From positions 1 through 64,000 of the forward strand of contig JAFGAR010000051.1 of assembly GCA_016933575.1 (NCBI GenBank): a DNA stretch of 64,000 nucleotides, written 5' to 3'. The number at the start of each line of letters is the position of its first letter. Position 1 is the first letter of the stretch. Source of the stretch: Candidatus Thorarchaeota archaeon. Lineage in GTDB: Archaea > Asgardarchaeota > Thorarchaeia > Thorarchaeales > Thorarchaeaceae. The position numbers and the translations under genes are program-made. Below are positions 1 through 7,901 of the stretch, piece by piece. The notes beneath the pieces are model-generated. The model was given only the letters and a program-made list of their open reading frames with translations, was not told the DNA's origin and did no database searches.

Positions 1-46
1 CAACTATGGATAAGTTTATCAACATTTCAGGAAGAAATAATATGTT

Positions 47-475
47 ATGTTGTCCTCCAGAGATGAAATTGCAGAAACAATCAGAAAGAGTGGTCATAGA
101 GTGACTCCTCAGAGAATCATTGTCTATGAAGCTCTCTGGAGAGCGGGGTCACATCCTAGTGTTTCTGACATTCATGAATACGCAAGTAAGATAGACCCAT
201 CGATTAGCCTAGCAACCGTATATAAGATTCTTCAACTCTTCACTGAAATTGGTCTTGTGAGAGAGATGGGATTTCGAGATGGATCAGCACGATATGACCC
301 CGATGTCAATTTTCATATCAACCTGATATGTAATGAATGCGGCAAAATAGAAGACTACGACTGCATTTCTTTTGAAGAGATAGCACCCAATCTGAATCAA
401 AGAGCAGGATTTCAGGTGCAGAGTCATAACTTTGAAGTTCGGGGAATCTGCTCCCAGTGTAGAGACATTCGATGA
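47..475 (+). CDS. Fur/PerR-family metal-dependent repressor
   Basis: A 142-residue DNA-binding regulator of the Fur superfamily. The N-terminal winged helix carries the family pattern HRVTPQR (about residues 17-23) and SLATVYK (54-60). The C-terminal dimer domain has two CxxC pairs (C95/C98 and C135/C138) for a structural zinc, and H90 is a candidate regulatory-metal ligand. Length matches the family. An AGGAAG stretch at 29-34 is a possible ribosome site; an ATG at 42 is out of frame. A CDF metal exporter lies 2.4 kb away on the other strand, so metal or peroxide sensing is plausible, but which signal it reads cannot be told from sequence alone. Confidence 0.9.
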   Translation: MLSSRDEIAETIRKSGHRVTPQRIIVYEALWRAGSHPSVSDIHEYASKIDPSISLATVYKILQLFTEIGLVREMGFRDGSARYDPDVNFHINLICNECGKIEDYDCISFEEIAPNLNQRAGFQVQSHNFEVRGICSQCRDIR

Positions 476-486
476 TCTACTTTGAG

Positions 487-1083
487 TCACATCGATTGCC
501 AGTGGGCTGGTGCCTGCTGATAAATTGTAGCCCAAATTCTTGCCAAGATGGGAGTTATTAGAATTACAGAAGGAAGACCTACTGTCATCAGTGGCAATAA
601 AACGAAACCCAAAGCGATAAGAATTGAGTGATGGACAATTGTCAAATCAAATACAACAACCAATAATGCAGTAAATACTAAACCAATAGCTGATAGAACG
701 GACATCTTTGCAAGAGACCTGCCTTTTGTCAAGTCATAGGAGGGCAATCCAACTATGAGCCCTAGAACACCGTAGGAGAATGCAGGAAGTGTCAGCATAA
801 CAACTGTACCAAAGAAGATGAAATCGTATAGGATGATACCGAGGTATCCTGTAAGAAATCCTGCAAGGGGACCACGTAGTCCTCCTACTACTGCGATGAT
901 TGCTAGTGCTGGAGCAAGCCCAAATTTGAAGAGAGATATCATTATGAATGGCATCTCAATAGCATAAATTAACACAAAGACTCCGGCACCCACTAAACCA
1001 AAAATGATAGTAAAGAGAGCCATTGTTGGAGTATGAAGTCGCAGTCTCTCAGGTAACGAGAGGCTATTCTGTACATCATTCAT
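487..1083 (-). CDS. Multi-pass membrane protein, ECF-transporter S-component-like
   Basis: A 198-residue protein with five to six hydrophobic segments. The segment around GPLAGFLTGYLGIILYDF (about residues 70-87) resembles the Gly-rich helix followed by an acidic residue found in S components of energy-coupling-factor vitamin/metal transporters. No ATPase or T component lies nearby, so it would need shared modules encoded elsewhere. Its start is 2 nt after the stop of the upstream LDI-like gene, so the two are very likely co-transcribed. The family call is tentative and the substrate unknown. Confidence 0.45.
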   Translation of the reverse strand: MNDVQNSLSLPERLRLHTPTMALFTIIFGLVGAGVFVLIYAIEMPFIMISLFKFGLAPALAIIAVVGGLRGPLAGFLTGYLGIILYDFIFFGTVVMLTLPAFSYGVLGLIVGLPSYDLTKGRSLAKMSVLSAIGLVFTALLVVVFDLTIVHHSILIALGFVLLPLMTVGLPSVILITPILARIWATIYQQAPAHWQSM

Positions 1084-1085
1084 TC

Positions 1086-2726
1086 CTAAGTACCCTCCAT
1101 TATAATTAACTGGTAAGTCCCAGGTTGTAGTGTTAGGCTATAATCACTACCAACAGGAACAAGGTTTCCGATAGAAACACCACCCGAGTAAACCGTGGCG
1201 ATTTCGTTAAAATTACTGAACATCAATTCAGCAGTATCATCAACTCGAATGTTTAGAATGAAACCAGATTTAATAGGGTCCCAATGGGCCTGATACACCC
1301 AGATATTGTCGTCATCTGCAGCACTGATAAATGGATAGTCCCAGAATTCAGCTGGACGGGCATCTGCAAGATCACGAACAGTGACAGGGAGCGTTGACCA
1401 GACCGAGAATCCCGAGAGAACAGGAGATAGAAATGGATCAAGAGAAGATCCATCATAATACAATTCCCTGCCATCCTGAGACCAGACCTTATTCACCATG
1501 TTTTGGAGGAGATTCGAGAGCCGGTCTCTTGTGTGATAGTCGCCCCTCTGGTTGGCAAGAACCATGGTAAAGACAGTGCCCAAAATTCCGAAGATGTCAC
1601 CAAAGGAACTAGGGTGTTTGTACGAACCTAGCATGTACATTGTATCCCCAGATATATCCCGCCCATAGAAATCAAGAAAAGTGGAGTATTTGGGAGTGGT
1701 GATGTCAGGGATGGTGTATTCGAGGAATGTCAGTGCCCATGCGGTTCCATAGGATGAAAGACTTGGACCTCCAGCTAGATGGTCAGCTGCTTGTCCTGGG
1801 ATCTCTTGGGGAAGTAAACCTGAATTTGGCCCCCACCCAACAGGTTTCTGAACAAAGTACCCATTTGTGTATAACCCATATTCATCAGTGATGTTGGCTT
1901 CGATGAAGTCTAATCCATAGTCCCACATACCGCTTTCCATGTAAGTTGTTCCATACATGTTATCATAGAGCTCAGTGGTATAGATGGGGATGCTGTTACA
2001 CTGTGCAAAGACAACATATGGTTCACAAGGAATCAAGCCAGTACCCCAGAGACCTCCGGGTTTTGGACTTCCAAGGCGGTCTGTCGTTGTTGAGTTCTCC
2101 CAATCAACTATGTAGCTACTCAATTCAGATTCCATAGTTCCGAAGTTGAAATTGCGTTCATACAGTGCAAGCATCAAGGCATAGTGGCCAGTCCACATGA
2201 TGTTCGCAGGACCTCTAAAGCCACCAGTGTACACATCGTTCCCATCGGGATGGGTCGCATTTGGAAAGTAATAGTCAACAAAACCGGGAATAGACACCCA
2301 CTCATAGTATTCCATTGAGTCATTTCCGTACTCTGCGATTGTTGTGTTCATTCTCCGAATCTGCGAGTAAGCGAAATCCTCATAGAAGGCGGTCCTATAA
2401 CCGGATGTTGTTTCACAGAAACCAGCAAATGGGTATGCAAGGAATGCGTTGATGTATTGAAGTGCCCAAAGATAGTTCTCAGCATGCCAGCCATCCCAGA
2501 GATTGTATGCCTGTCCGGTCACAAGTCTATCAAAGTAATTGATTATGGCAATCTGCTCATGGGTCAATGCAGGATAATCTGCAAAATTAAAAGTGGTTCC
2601 TGCAATGACTTGAATTCCAGTTGGAGTGCTTGGTGTAGACATGTTACCGAATGTCATACCACCAATCACAATCACAATGACAAAAGAACTGATTACGAAC
2701 TTGTTTTTCTGAAAGACTTGGGACAT
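1086..2726 (-). CDS. Secreted linalool dehydratase/isomerase (LDI)-like protein
   Basis: A 546-residue protein with an N-terminal membrane or signal segment (about residues 9-25), so its body should lie outside the cell. It has the hallmark segments of the LDI alpha/alpha-barrel family: NIMWTGH gives M177 and H181 four apart, and CEPYVVFAQCN gives C234 and C243 nine apart. The same spacings hold for catalytic Met/His and the Cys pair described for bacterial linalool dehydratase-isomerase (M125/H129, C171/C180, as I recall). A C-terminal beta-rich part (about 470-546) follows. In bacteria LDI hydrates, dehydrates and isomerises monoterpene alcohols; the archaeal substrate is unknown. It heads a two-gene unit with the ECF S-like protein. 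Confidence 0.6.
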   Translation of the reverse strand: MSQVFQKNKFVISSFVIVIVIGGMTFGNMSTPSTPTGIQVIAGTTFNFADYPALTHEQIAIINYFDRLVTGQAYNLWDGWHAENYLWALQYINAFLAYPFAGFCETTSGYRTAFYEDFAYSQIRRMNTTIAEYGNDSMEYYEWVSIPGFVDYYFPNATHPDGNDVYTGGFRGPANIMWTGHYALMLALYERNFNFGTMESELSSYIVDWENSTTTDRLGSPKPGGLWGTGLIPCEPYVVFAQCNSIPIYTTELYDNMYGTTYMESGMWDYGLDFIEANITDEYGLYTNGYFVQKPVGWGPNSGLLPQEIPGQAADHLAGGPSLSSYGTAWALTFLEYTIPDITTPKYSTFLDFYGRDISGDTMYMLGSYKHPSSFGDIFGILGTVFTMVLANQRGDYHTRDRLSNLLQNMVNKVWSQDGRELYYDGSSLDPFLSPVLSGFSVWSTLPVTVRDLADARPAEFWDYPFISAADDDNIWVYQAHWDPIKSGFILNIRVDDTAELMFSNFNEIATVYSGGVSIGNLVPVGSDYSLTLQPGTYQLIIMEGT

Positions 2727-2863
2727 CGAAGATCACACCGATGGAATTAGTGGTTTATGGAACGAAGGGAGTCTATCAAAGACTGCGTCAGTACCATAAA
2801 TAGTTTGCAGATTTTGGAATTATTCTTCGACTATTGCCGTTGTAGGTCACCCAATAACCCTGC

Positions 2864-3727
2864 TCAAGATGACAGCTCTGTTTCTGGATCGATGTGAACT
2901 GTGAGTTCGATGAATTTGGACTCCTTCCGTAAGTCTTCTTCTAAAAGATCAATGATATCATGAGCCTTTCTAACACTCATGGAGTCTTCCACTGTAAGAT
3001 GAACTTCAGCAAGCACATAGTTGCCCTGTCTACGGGTCTTTAGATCATGATATTCGATAATTATGTCATTGTATCTCCCCAGGACATTCTTGATTGTATT
3101 TTCCTCTTCTTCACAGGACTGATCCATAAGACGACGCAGTGAGCGTATGACCAATCCTACACCCATTCTAGCAATCAATGTAGCCACTAAAAATGCCAGC
3201 AATGCGTCCATGACCTGCCAGCCTGTCAACTGCACTATAATGAGCCCAACCCACACGCCTGCAGTGGATATCACATCAGATAGGAGATGCTTTGCATCGC
3301 CCTCCAAAGCAATAGACCCACTCTCCTTTGAAGTACGCATCAATAAGAGAGAGATGCCTGCATTGATTCCGGTTGCAATGACAGATATACCAATTGCAAG
3401 GTTCAGTTCTACGAGCTCCACTGAAACAAAGAGCCTTCCAGCAGCGGCATTTACAATAAGAAGAGCAGCAACAATTATGAAAATACCTTCAAAGCCACTC
3501 GAGATGTCCTCGATCTTTTGATGACCATAGTTATGAGTGTCATCAGGAGGCTTTTCTGAGATATATATCGAGAAGAACATCATTACTGAAGCAACAATAT
3601 TGACCACAGATTCAAGAGCGTCAGATAGTAATGCCACCGAATTAGATATGAAATACGCAAGGAGCTTGATAGCAAAAACGGAAAGACCCCCAATAATGGC
3701 TAACAAGGCTGCCTGATTCTTCTTCAT
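2864..3727 (-). CDS. CDF-family divalent cation exporter
   Basis: A cation diffusion facilitator: six membrane helices followed by a cytoplasmic dimerisation domain ending in an HIDPE motif. Visible motifs are SDALESVVN in helix 2, YGHQKIED after it, and HLLSD (HxxxD) in helix 5. The family exchanges Zn2+, Mn2+ or Fe2+ for protons; the usual second Asp of helix 2 (DxxxD) reads Ser here, so specificity is uncertain. The frame is open to 3823, but the extra 32 residues lack family similarity, so I start at MKKNQAALL. It stands alone between two + strand genes. Confidence 0.85.
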   Translation of the reverse strand: MKKNQAALLAIIGGLSVFAIKLLAYFISNSVALLSDALESVVNIVASVMMFFSIYISEKPPDDTHNYGHQKIEDISSGFEGIFIIVAALLIVNAAAGRLFVSVELVELNLAIGISVIATGINAGISLLLMRTSKESGSIALEGDAKHLLSDVISTAGVWVGLIIVQLTGWQVMDALLAFLVATLIARMGVGLVIRSLRRLMDQSCEEEENTIKNVLGRYNDIIIEYHDLKTRRQGNYVLAEVHLTVEDSMSVRKAHDIIDLLEEDLRKESKFIELTVHIDPETELSS

Positions 3728-3992
3728 GGTCAACAGAGTGCCATCAAGCGGATTCGCTTTTAGGTATTGTTTAATTACCAATGATTGAAGCACAGAAAAA
3801 AAACATGACTTTTGCATCGACACCTGTTAGAGTAGTAGTTACTATAGTGATGAACTACAAAATAGGATTCGAAGATGGCTGAAACGTATGACTTGGTTTA
3901 AGTCAATAGTCTTTTTCAAAATGGCGTAGTTAGTAGACTTTTAAACAAAAAACCAAGTCTGCGCTTGATAATACCTAGAGGAGAGGTATCAA

Positions 3993-4907
3993 ATGAAATC
4001 TACTTCGACAAACAATCGATTTGCCGTCATAGACAATCCAACAGATGAAGAGATGAAAGAATTTGAGAAGAGGTTTGACTCCTATAACATGGAGCAAACA
4101 AATGGAGAGTATAATAGTCCTGAAGAATGGTTAAGTCTAGTACTCAGAGATAAAAATGGCAATATTGTAGGAGGAATTCAGACCAGTACTCTCTTCTGGG
4201 CGCAGTATCTTGAGGTACTATGGGTGGATGAGAGATTTCGAAGACTTGGATATGGGAGAGATCTCATTGAAGAGGCTGAGAGATTGGCAAGAGAAAATGG
4301 CTGTCTTGCATCGCAGACGTACACCTTCTCATGGCAAGGTGGAAACTTCTACCAAGCAGTTGGATACAAGCTGATAGCTACCTATGATGGATATGTTGAA
4401 GAAATCAAGGAGTACATACTCTCCAAGCCTCTGCACAAACCTGTAGAATCTCGGAGATCAGACCCGATTCGATTCAAAGTATCTAAAGATAATAGTGAGG
4501 AATCAAAAAAAATTGTGCAAAAAGGCTTAGGAAAGAACTTTGATGACAATGTTGCTGATATACTAAAGAGGTATCCACATCTGAGTATTGGGCTTATTAT
4601 CAAGAATCAGGACGGGAAAGTCATTGGAGGACTATCAGGCTATTCATCCCTTGGAACGATGAATATCGCTAGTATCTGGGTTGATGAAAAATATAGAAAC
4701 AAGGGCTATGGAAAAGATCTCATGGTATATGCTGAGAAAGTTGCAAAGGAAAGAGAATGTATTTCACTTCAGTCAGCATGTTTCACATTTCAGAATCTTG
4801 ACTTCATGTTCAATTATGGATTTGAACCATATGGCTTGTCAGATGTGTATCCAAAGGGAGAAAAAGAGTACTATCTGATCAAGAGGTTCAAGAAAGATCA
4901 GATTTGA
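3993..4907 (+). CDS. Tandem-GNAT acetyltransferase
   Basis: A 304-residue protein of two consecutive GNAT N-acetyltransferase domains (about 1-145 and 155-304). Each has the acetyl-CoA pyrophosphate loop after a LWVDE/IWVDE strand: RRLGYGRDL in the first and RNKGYGKDL in the second. Both loops keep the R/QxxGxG/A pattern, so both copies may bind acetyl-CoA, and the similar local sequence suggests internal duplication. A strong ribosome site (AGGAGAGGT, 3977-3985) precedes the ATG. The acceptor is unknown. Confidence 0.8.
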   Translation: MKSTSTNNRFAVIDNPTDEEMKEFEKRFDSYNMEQTNGEYNSPEEWLSLVLRDKNGNIVGGIQTSTLFWAQYLEVLWVDERFRRLGYGRDLIEEAERLARENGCLASQTYTFSWQGGNFYQAVGYKLIATYDGYVEEIKEYILSKPLHKPVESRRSDPIRFKVSKDNSEESKKIVQKGLGKNFDDNVADILKRYPHLSIGLIIKNQDGKVIGGLSGYSSLGTMNIASIWVDEKYRNKGYGKDLMVYAEKVAKERECISLQSACFTFQNLDFMFNYGFEPYGLSDVYPKGEKEYYLIKRFKKDQI

Positions 4908-5015
4908 TTTTGACCCAGCAGCTGTAATAGATAAGTCACCTAAAGGCATCTTTTCCTCTGATAATGAGGTTTATCAGGTAGAACAATCAATGGTCAAAAG
5001 TTGCGGGTGAACTGA

Positions 5016-5990
5016 ATGATTAAGACAAGAGTAACTGAAATGTTGGGATGTAAATATCCAATCATATCTGGCACTATGGCTAGAATCTCTAATCCCGAAT
5101 TTGTAGCAGCTGCCAGTAATGCTGGTGCTTGTGCGGTACTGGCAAGTGCAAATTACAAAACTCCTGATGCGCTGCGTGATGCAATCAAAAAGACCCGAAC
5201 TCTGACAAATCAACCTTTTGCAGTAAATATCAATCTGTTCCCCGCGCTAATGCCTCAAGATAAGCTGGAGGATTATGTAGATGCTACATTAGCAGAAGGC
5301 GTGAAAATAATTGAAACAAGCGGTCATAAAGCACCTGAAGACCTAGTTCCGAAATTCAAGAACAGCGGTGCAATTTGGATTCATAAGTGTGCTGGAGTAA
5401 GGTATGCAAAGAAAGGAGCATCCTTAGGCGCAGATATCGTAACGGTGGTTGGATATGAGAATGGCGGAGCTACTGGTGTTCTTGATATAGGAACGATGGT
5501 AATGACTCCTTCAGTGGTTGACGCTCTTGATGTTCCTGTGATTGCAGGCGGTGGAATAACAGACGGCAGAGGTGTTGCTGCAATCTTAGCGCTTGGTGCG
5601 GAGGGAGTAATTATGGGAACAAGGATGATGGCAACCAAAGAGTGTCCCATTCATGATAATCTGAAACAGGCATTCATTCAAGCAGTGGAAACGGATACTG
5701 TCTTAGCGCTACGCTCTGTTGGAAACACCCATAGAATATGGAATAATAAAGCAGCACAAAATCTTCTCGAGCTTGAATCTCAAAAAGCACCATTATTCAC
5801 GCTCATCCAAGCAGCATCAGGAGAGAAGGCACAAAAGATGTATAATGAGGGCGACCTCGACATTGGCATTGTGAGTTGTGGTCAAGGTGTGGGATTAGTC
5901 AAAGATATCCCTACTGTGAAGGAGTTACTGGATAGAATTATGACAGAGACTGAAGAGGTAATATCACGATTCAATAGCCGATTCAGCTAA
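5016..5990 (+). CDS. Nitronate monooxygenase / FabK-like FMN enzyme
   Basis: A 324-residue TIM-barrel flavoprotein of the 2-nitropropane dioxygenase family. Supporting segments are the N-terminal YPIISGTMARIS, the SGHKAPED loop, the VIAGGGITDGRG phosphate-binding Gly-rich loop and GAEGVIMGTR, which together hold FMN. Family members oxidise nitronates, or reduce enoyl-ACP (FabK type); archaea lack typical fatty-acid synthesis, so nitronate or another small-molecule oxidation is more likely. It is followed after 13 nt by the first of the tRNA-3'-end-like repeats. Confidence 0.8.
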   Translation: MIKTRVTEMLGCKYPIISGTMARISNPEFVAAASNAGACAVLASANYKTPDALRDAIKKTRTLTNQPFAVNINLFPALMPQDKLEDYVDATLAEGVKIIETSGHKAPEDLVPKFKNSGAIWIHKCAGVRYAKKGASLGADIVTVVGYENGGATGVLDIGTMVMTPSVVDALDVPVIAGGGITDGRGVAAILALGAEGVIMGTRMMATKECPIHDNLKQAFIQAVETDTVLALRSVGNTHRIWNNKAAQNLLELESQKAPLFTLIQAASGEKAQKMYNEGDLDIGIVSCGQGVGLVKDIPTVKELLDRIMTETEEVISRFNSRFS

Positions 5991-6003
5991 AATAGAGAAA
6001 AGA

Positions 6004-6026
6004 TGGCGGATCAGACGGATTTTGAA
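6004..6026 (-). repeat. tRNA-Lys 3'-end-like fragment, copy 1 (possible att remnant)
   Basis: A 23-nt stretch matching 19 of 23 positions of the 3' end (T-loop to CCA) of the tRNA-Lys gene at 9367-9389, same orientation. No T-stem 5' strand or other tRNA part lies next to it, so it is a fragment and not a gene. Confidence 0.6.
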
Positions 6027-6068
6027 TCATTAGATATATTTTCATAATGTTTCCTAGAATCAATCAAT

Positions 6069-6830
6069 ATGAGGCTAGAGAGAATGGACAGATGGAAGTA
6101 TTATGATATTACACACAAGTATCATATTCTCTGCAATCCACTAAGTAATGAGAAATTCGAACGATTCTGTGACCTACTCAGTCTATCGAAAGGCTCACGA
6201 GTCCTTGACATCGCATGTGGAAAGGGAGAAGTCTTAGTCAGATTGGTAGAAAAATACAGAATCTCAGGTGTAGGAGTTGACATTTCTCCGTTTTATATCA
6301 GAGATTGTAAAGAAAAACATCGTCAAAGAGCCTCTAAGACTGATTTGACTTTCATCGAATTGGATGGTGCAAAATATCAACCTGCATCTGGTGAACTATT
6401 CGATGTAGTGATGTGTTTGGGAGCAAGCTGGGTCTTCGAGGATCACATTGGAACTCTCAGAGCTCTTAGAAAAATGGCGAGACCCGGGGGTCTTGTGATT
6501 GTTGGTGAGCCTTTTTGGTTGAAAGAACCTGACACGGAATATCTTGAGGCCGCAAGCATGACTCATGATTTCTCTCGTTCACATGAAGAAAATGTATGCC
6601 AAGGTGAAGAGATTGGACTCAACTGCCTCTATACACTTGTGTCTAACAAAGATGATTGGGATCACTATGAGACTCTTCAGTGGTGGGCTGTTGATAATTA
6701 TATCCAATCACATAGAGATGATCCAGACAATCAGGAACTCCTTGAAAAGACCAAGATGGAGAAAGAACTCTATCTAAGGTGGGGCAGAGATATTATCAAC
6801 TGGGCAGTGTATATCTTTAGAAATCCATAG
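6069..6830 (+). CDS. Class I SAM-dependent methyltransferase
   Basis: A 253-residue Rossmann methyltransferase. Motif I is VLDIACGKGEV (about residues 45-55), followed by the acidic end of strand 2 (GVDISPF) and a post-II strand FDVVMCLGASWVF (about 115-127); GGLVIVGEPFW is motif III. The fold supports SAM binding, and the most similar families methylate small molecules. Substrate unknown. It occupies the interval between tRNA-3'-end-like copies 1 and 2, alone, and may be a gene gained with them. Confidence 0.85.
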   Translation: MRLERMDRWKYYDITHKYHILCNPLSNEKFERFCDLLSLSKGSRVLDIACGKGEVLVRLVEKYRISGVGVDISPFYIRDCKEKHRQRASKTDLTFIELDGAKYQPASGELFDVVMCLGASWVFEDHIGTLRALRKMARPGGLVIVGEPFWLKEPDTEYLEAASMTHDFSRSHEENVCQGEEIGLNCLYTLVSNKDDWDHYETLQWWAVDNYIQSHRDDPDNQELLEKTKMEKELYLRWGRDIINWAVYIFRNP

Positions 6831-6837
6831 AAAGAGA

Positions 6838-6858
6838 TGGCGGGCTAGGAGGATTTAA
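6838..6858 (-). repeat. tRNA-Lys 3'-end-like fragment, copy 2 (degenerate)
   Basis: Begins 8 nt after the methyltransferase stop. It keeps the encoded CCA, discriminator and the first acceptor bases exactly (TGGCGGGC) and then a gapped match to the T-arm (GGATTTAA). It is the most decayed of the three copies. Confidence 0.45.
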
Positions 6859-6864
6859 CTGTAA

Positions 6865-7725
6865 TTAGATTTCTTTTGATTCTCTAATTTGTTTATAGAT
6901 TACTAGAATCAGCAGCAAAAGAGCGATACCATATATTATGCTAGCCTCCAGTCCTTGCCACCATGTATCAAATAAAGCAGGTAAGAAATTAAGAACTGCA
7001 TGGATAGTACCTACTAGATATAGCGACTTGATCTTGTCATATAGGAAACCTATGAATGAGAACAACAGGAAACCTGTTAGAATACCAGAGAGAGTAAGAG
7101 TTTGAACTAGACCATGAAATATTACAAAGATAACTGTGACCAAAATTATACCTGTGTATTGACCAAATCGATTAACTGCCTGAGTCTGTAAGTATCCTCT
7201 AAACAGGATCTCCTGCCAGAAACTGTTCAAGACATAGAATGTTATCGATGCAATTAACGTAGTTAAGGCAGGCCACTGACTGAAATCTGGATTCACAGGC
7301 AATTCAATTGTCCCTAGAAACACTCCAACTAGTGTAGCTCCAAAAAATAGAGCACATCCAATAATCACTCCCAATCCAAAAAAAGGCAAAGTATTGCGTT
7401 GTATATTCAAGCCAAGATCCGTTAGATGAAATTCTCGTTTCTCAATACGAGTGACTAGGAACAAAACTAGTAGGAGAATCAACAAGAGATCTAGTGCACT
7501 TGCTATTGCTTGGCCCTCGGATGATTCGGATACAAAGACTTGAGCATTTTGAGAGGCAACATTGAGAGGAGTCCCTTGTAGAATGTATATCTGCTGGACT
7601 ACAAGTATCAGTGAAATCCTACTGATGACTATAAGCAGAATTGTCATGAGAAGCGCTAGAGTAATCTTCCAAAAAAAACGAACTTCTCCTACGTCTGTTC
7701 TGAGTACCCTTTCCAAGCCAATCAA
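6865..7725 (-). CDS. CPBP (CAAX/Abi) family intramembrane protease-like protein
   Basis: A 286-residue protein with about eight membrane segments and the ABI/CPBP core motifs in order: WQEILFRG (Q171, E172, R176), FVIFH (F200-H204) and HAVLN (H242-N246). The family usually reads EExxxR; here the first Glu is Gln while the second Glu, the Arg and both His motifs remain. Members are glutamate intramembrane proteases acting on prenylated or other membrane proteins, and some are non-proteolytic. The Gln may weaken catalysis. It is inverted relative to its neighbours and lies alone between tRNA-end-like copies 2 and 3. Confidence 0.8.
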   Translation of the reverse strand: MIGLERVLRTDVGEVRFFWKITLALLMTILLIVISRISLILVVQQIYILQGTPLNVASQNAQVFVSESSEGQAIASALDLLLILLLVLFLVTRIEKREFHLTDLGLNIQRNTLPFFGLGVIIGCALFFGATLVGVFLGTIELPVNPDFSQWPALTTLIASITFYVLNSFWQEILFRGYLQTQAVNRFGQYTGIILVTVIFVIFHGLVQTLTLSGILTGFLLFSFIGFLYDKIKSLYLVGTIHAVLNFLPALFDTWWQGLEASIIYGIALLLLILVIYKQIRESKEI

Positions 7726-7785
7726 CCTGATAGTATACGTACTCGTGGTATATTAGACGCTATGATTGAAGCAAGATTTGAATAA

Positions 7786-7808
7786 TGGCGGGACAGACGG
7801 GATTTGTT
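7786..7808 (-). repeat. tRNA-Lys 3'-end-like fragment, copy 3
   Basis: The best of the three fragments: 20 of 23 positions match the tRNA-Lys 3' end at 9367-9389, including encoded CCA, discriminator and the 3' T-stem. It lies 60 nt upstream of the CPBP gene start and about 94 nt before the beta-helix gene. Confidence 0.65.
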
Positions 7809-7901
7809 TGAAATTCAAATTTAACTAGAAGTCAGTCTACCAACCAATTCAGATGGTTTATTATATAAGGAGGATATCTACATTAAAATTAGGGGAGCTT
7901 C

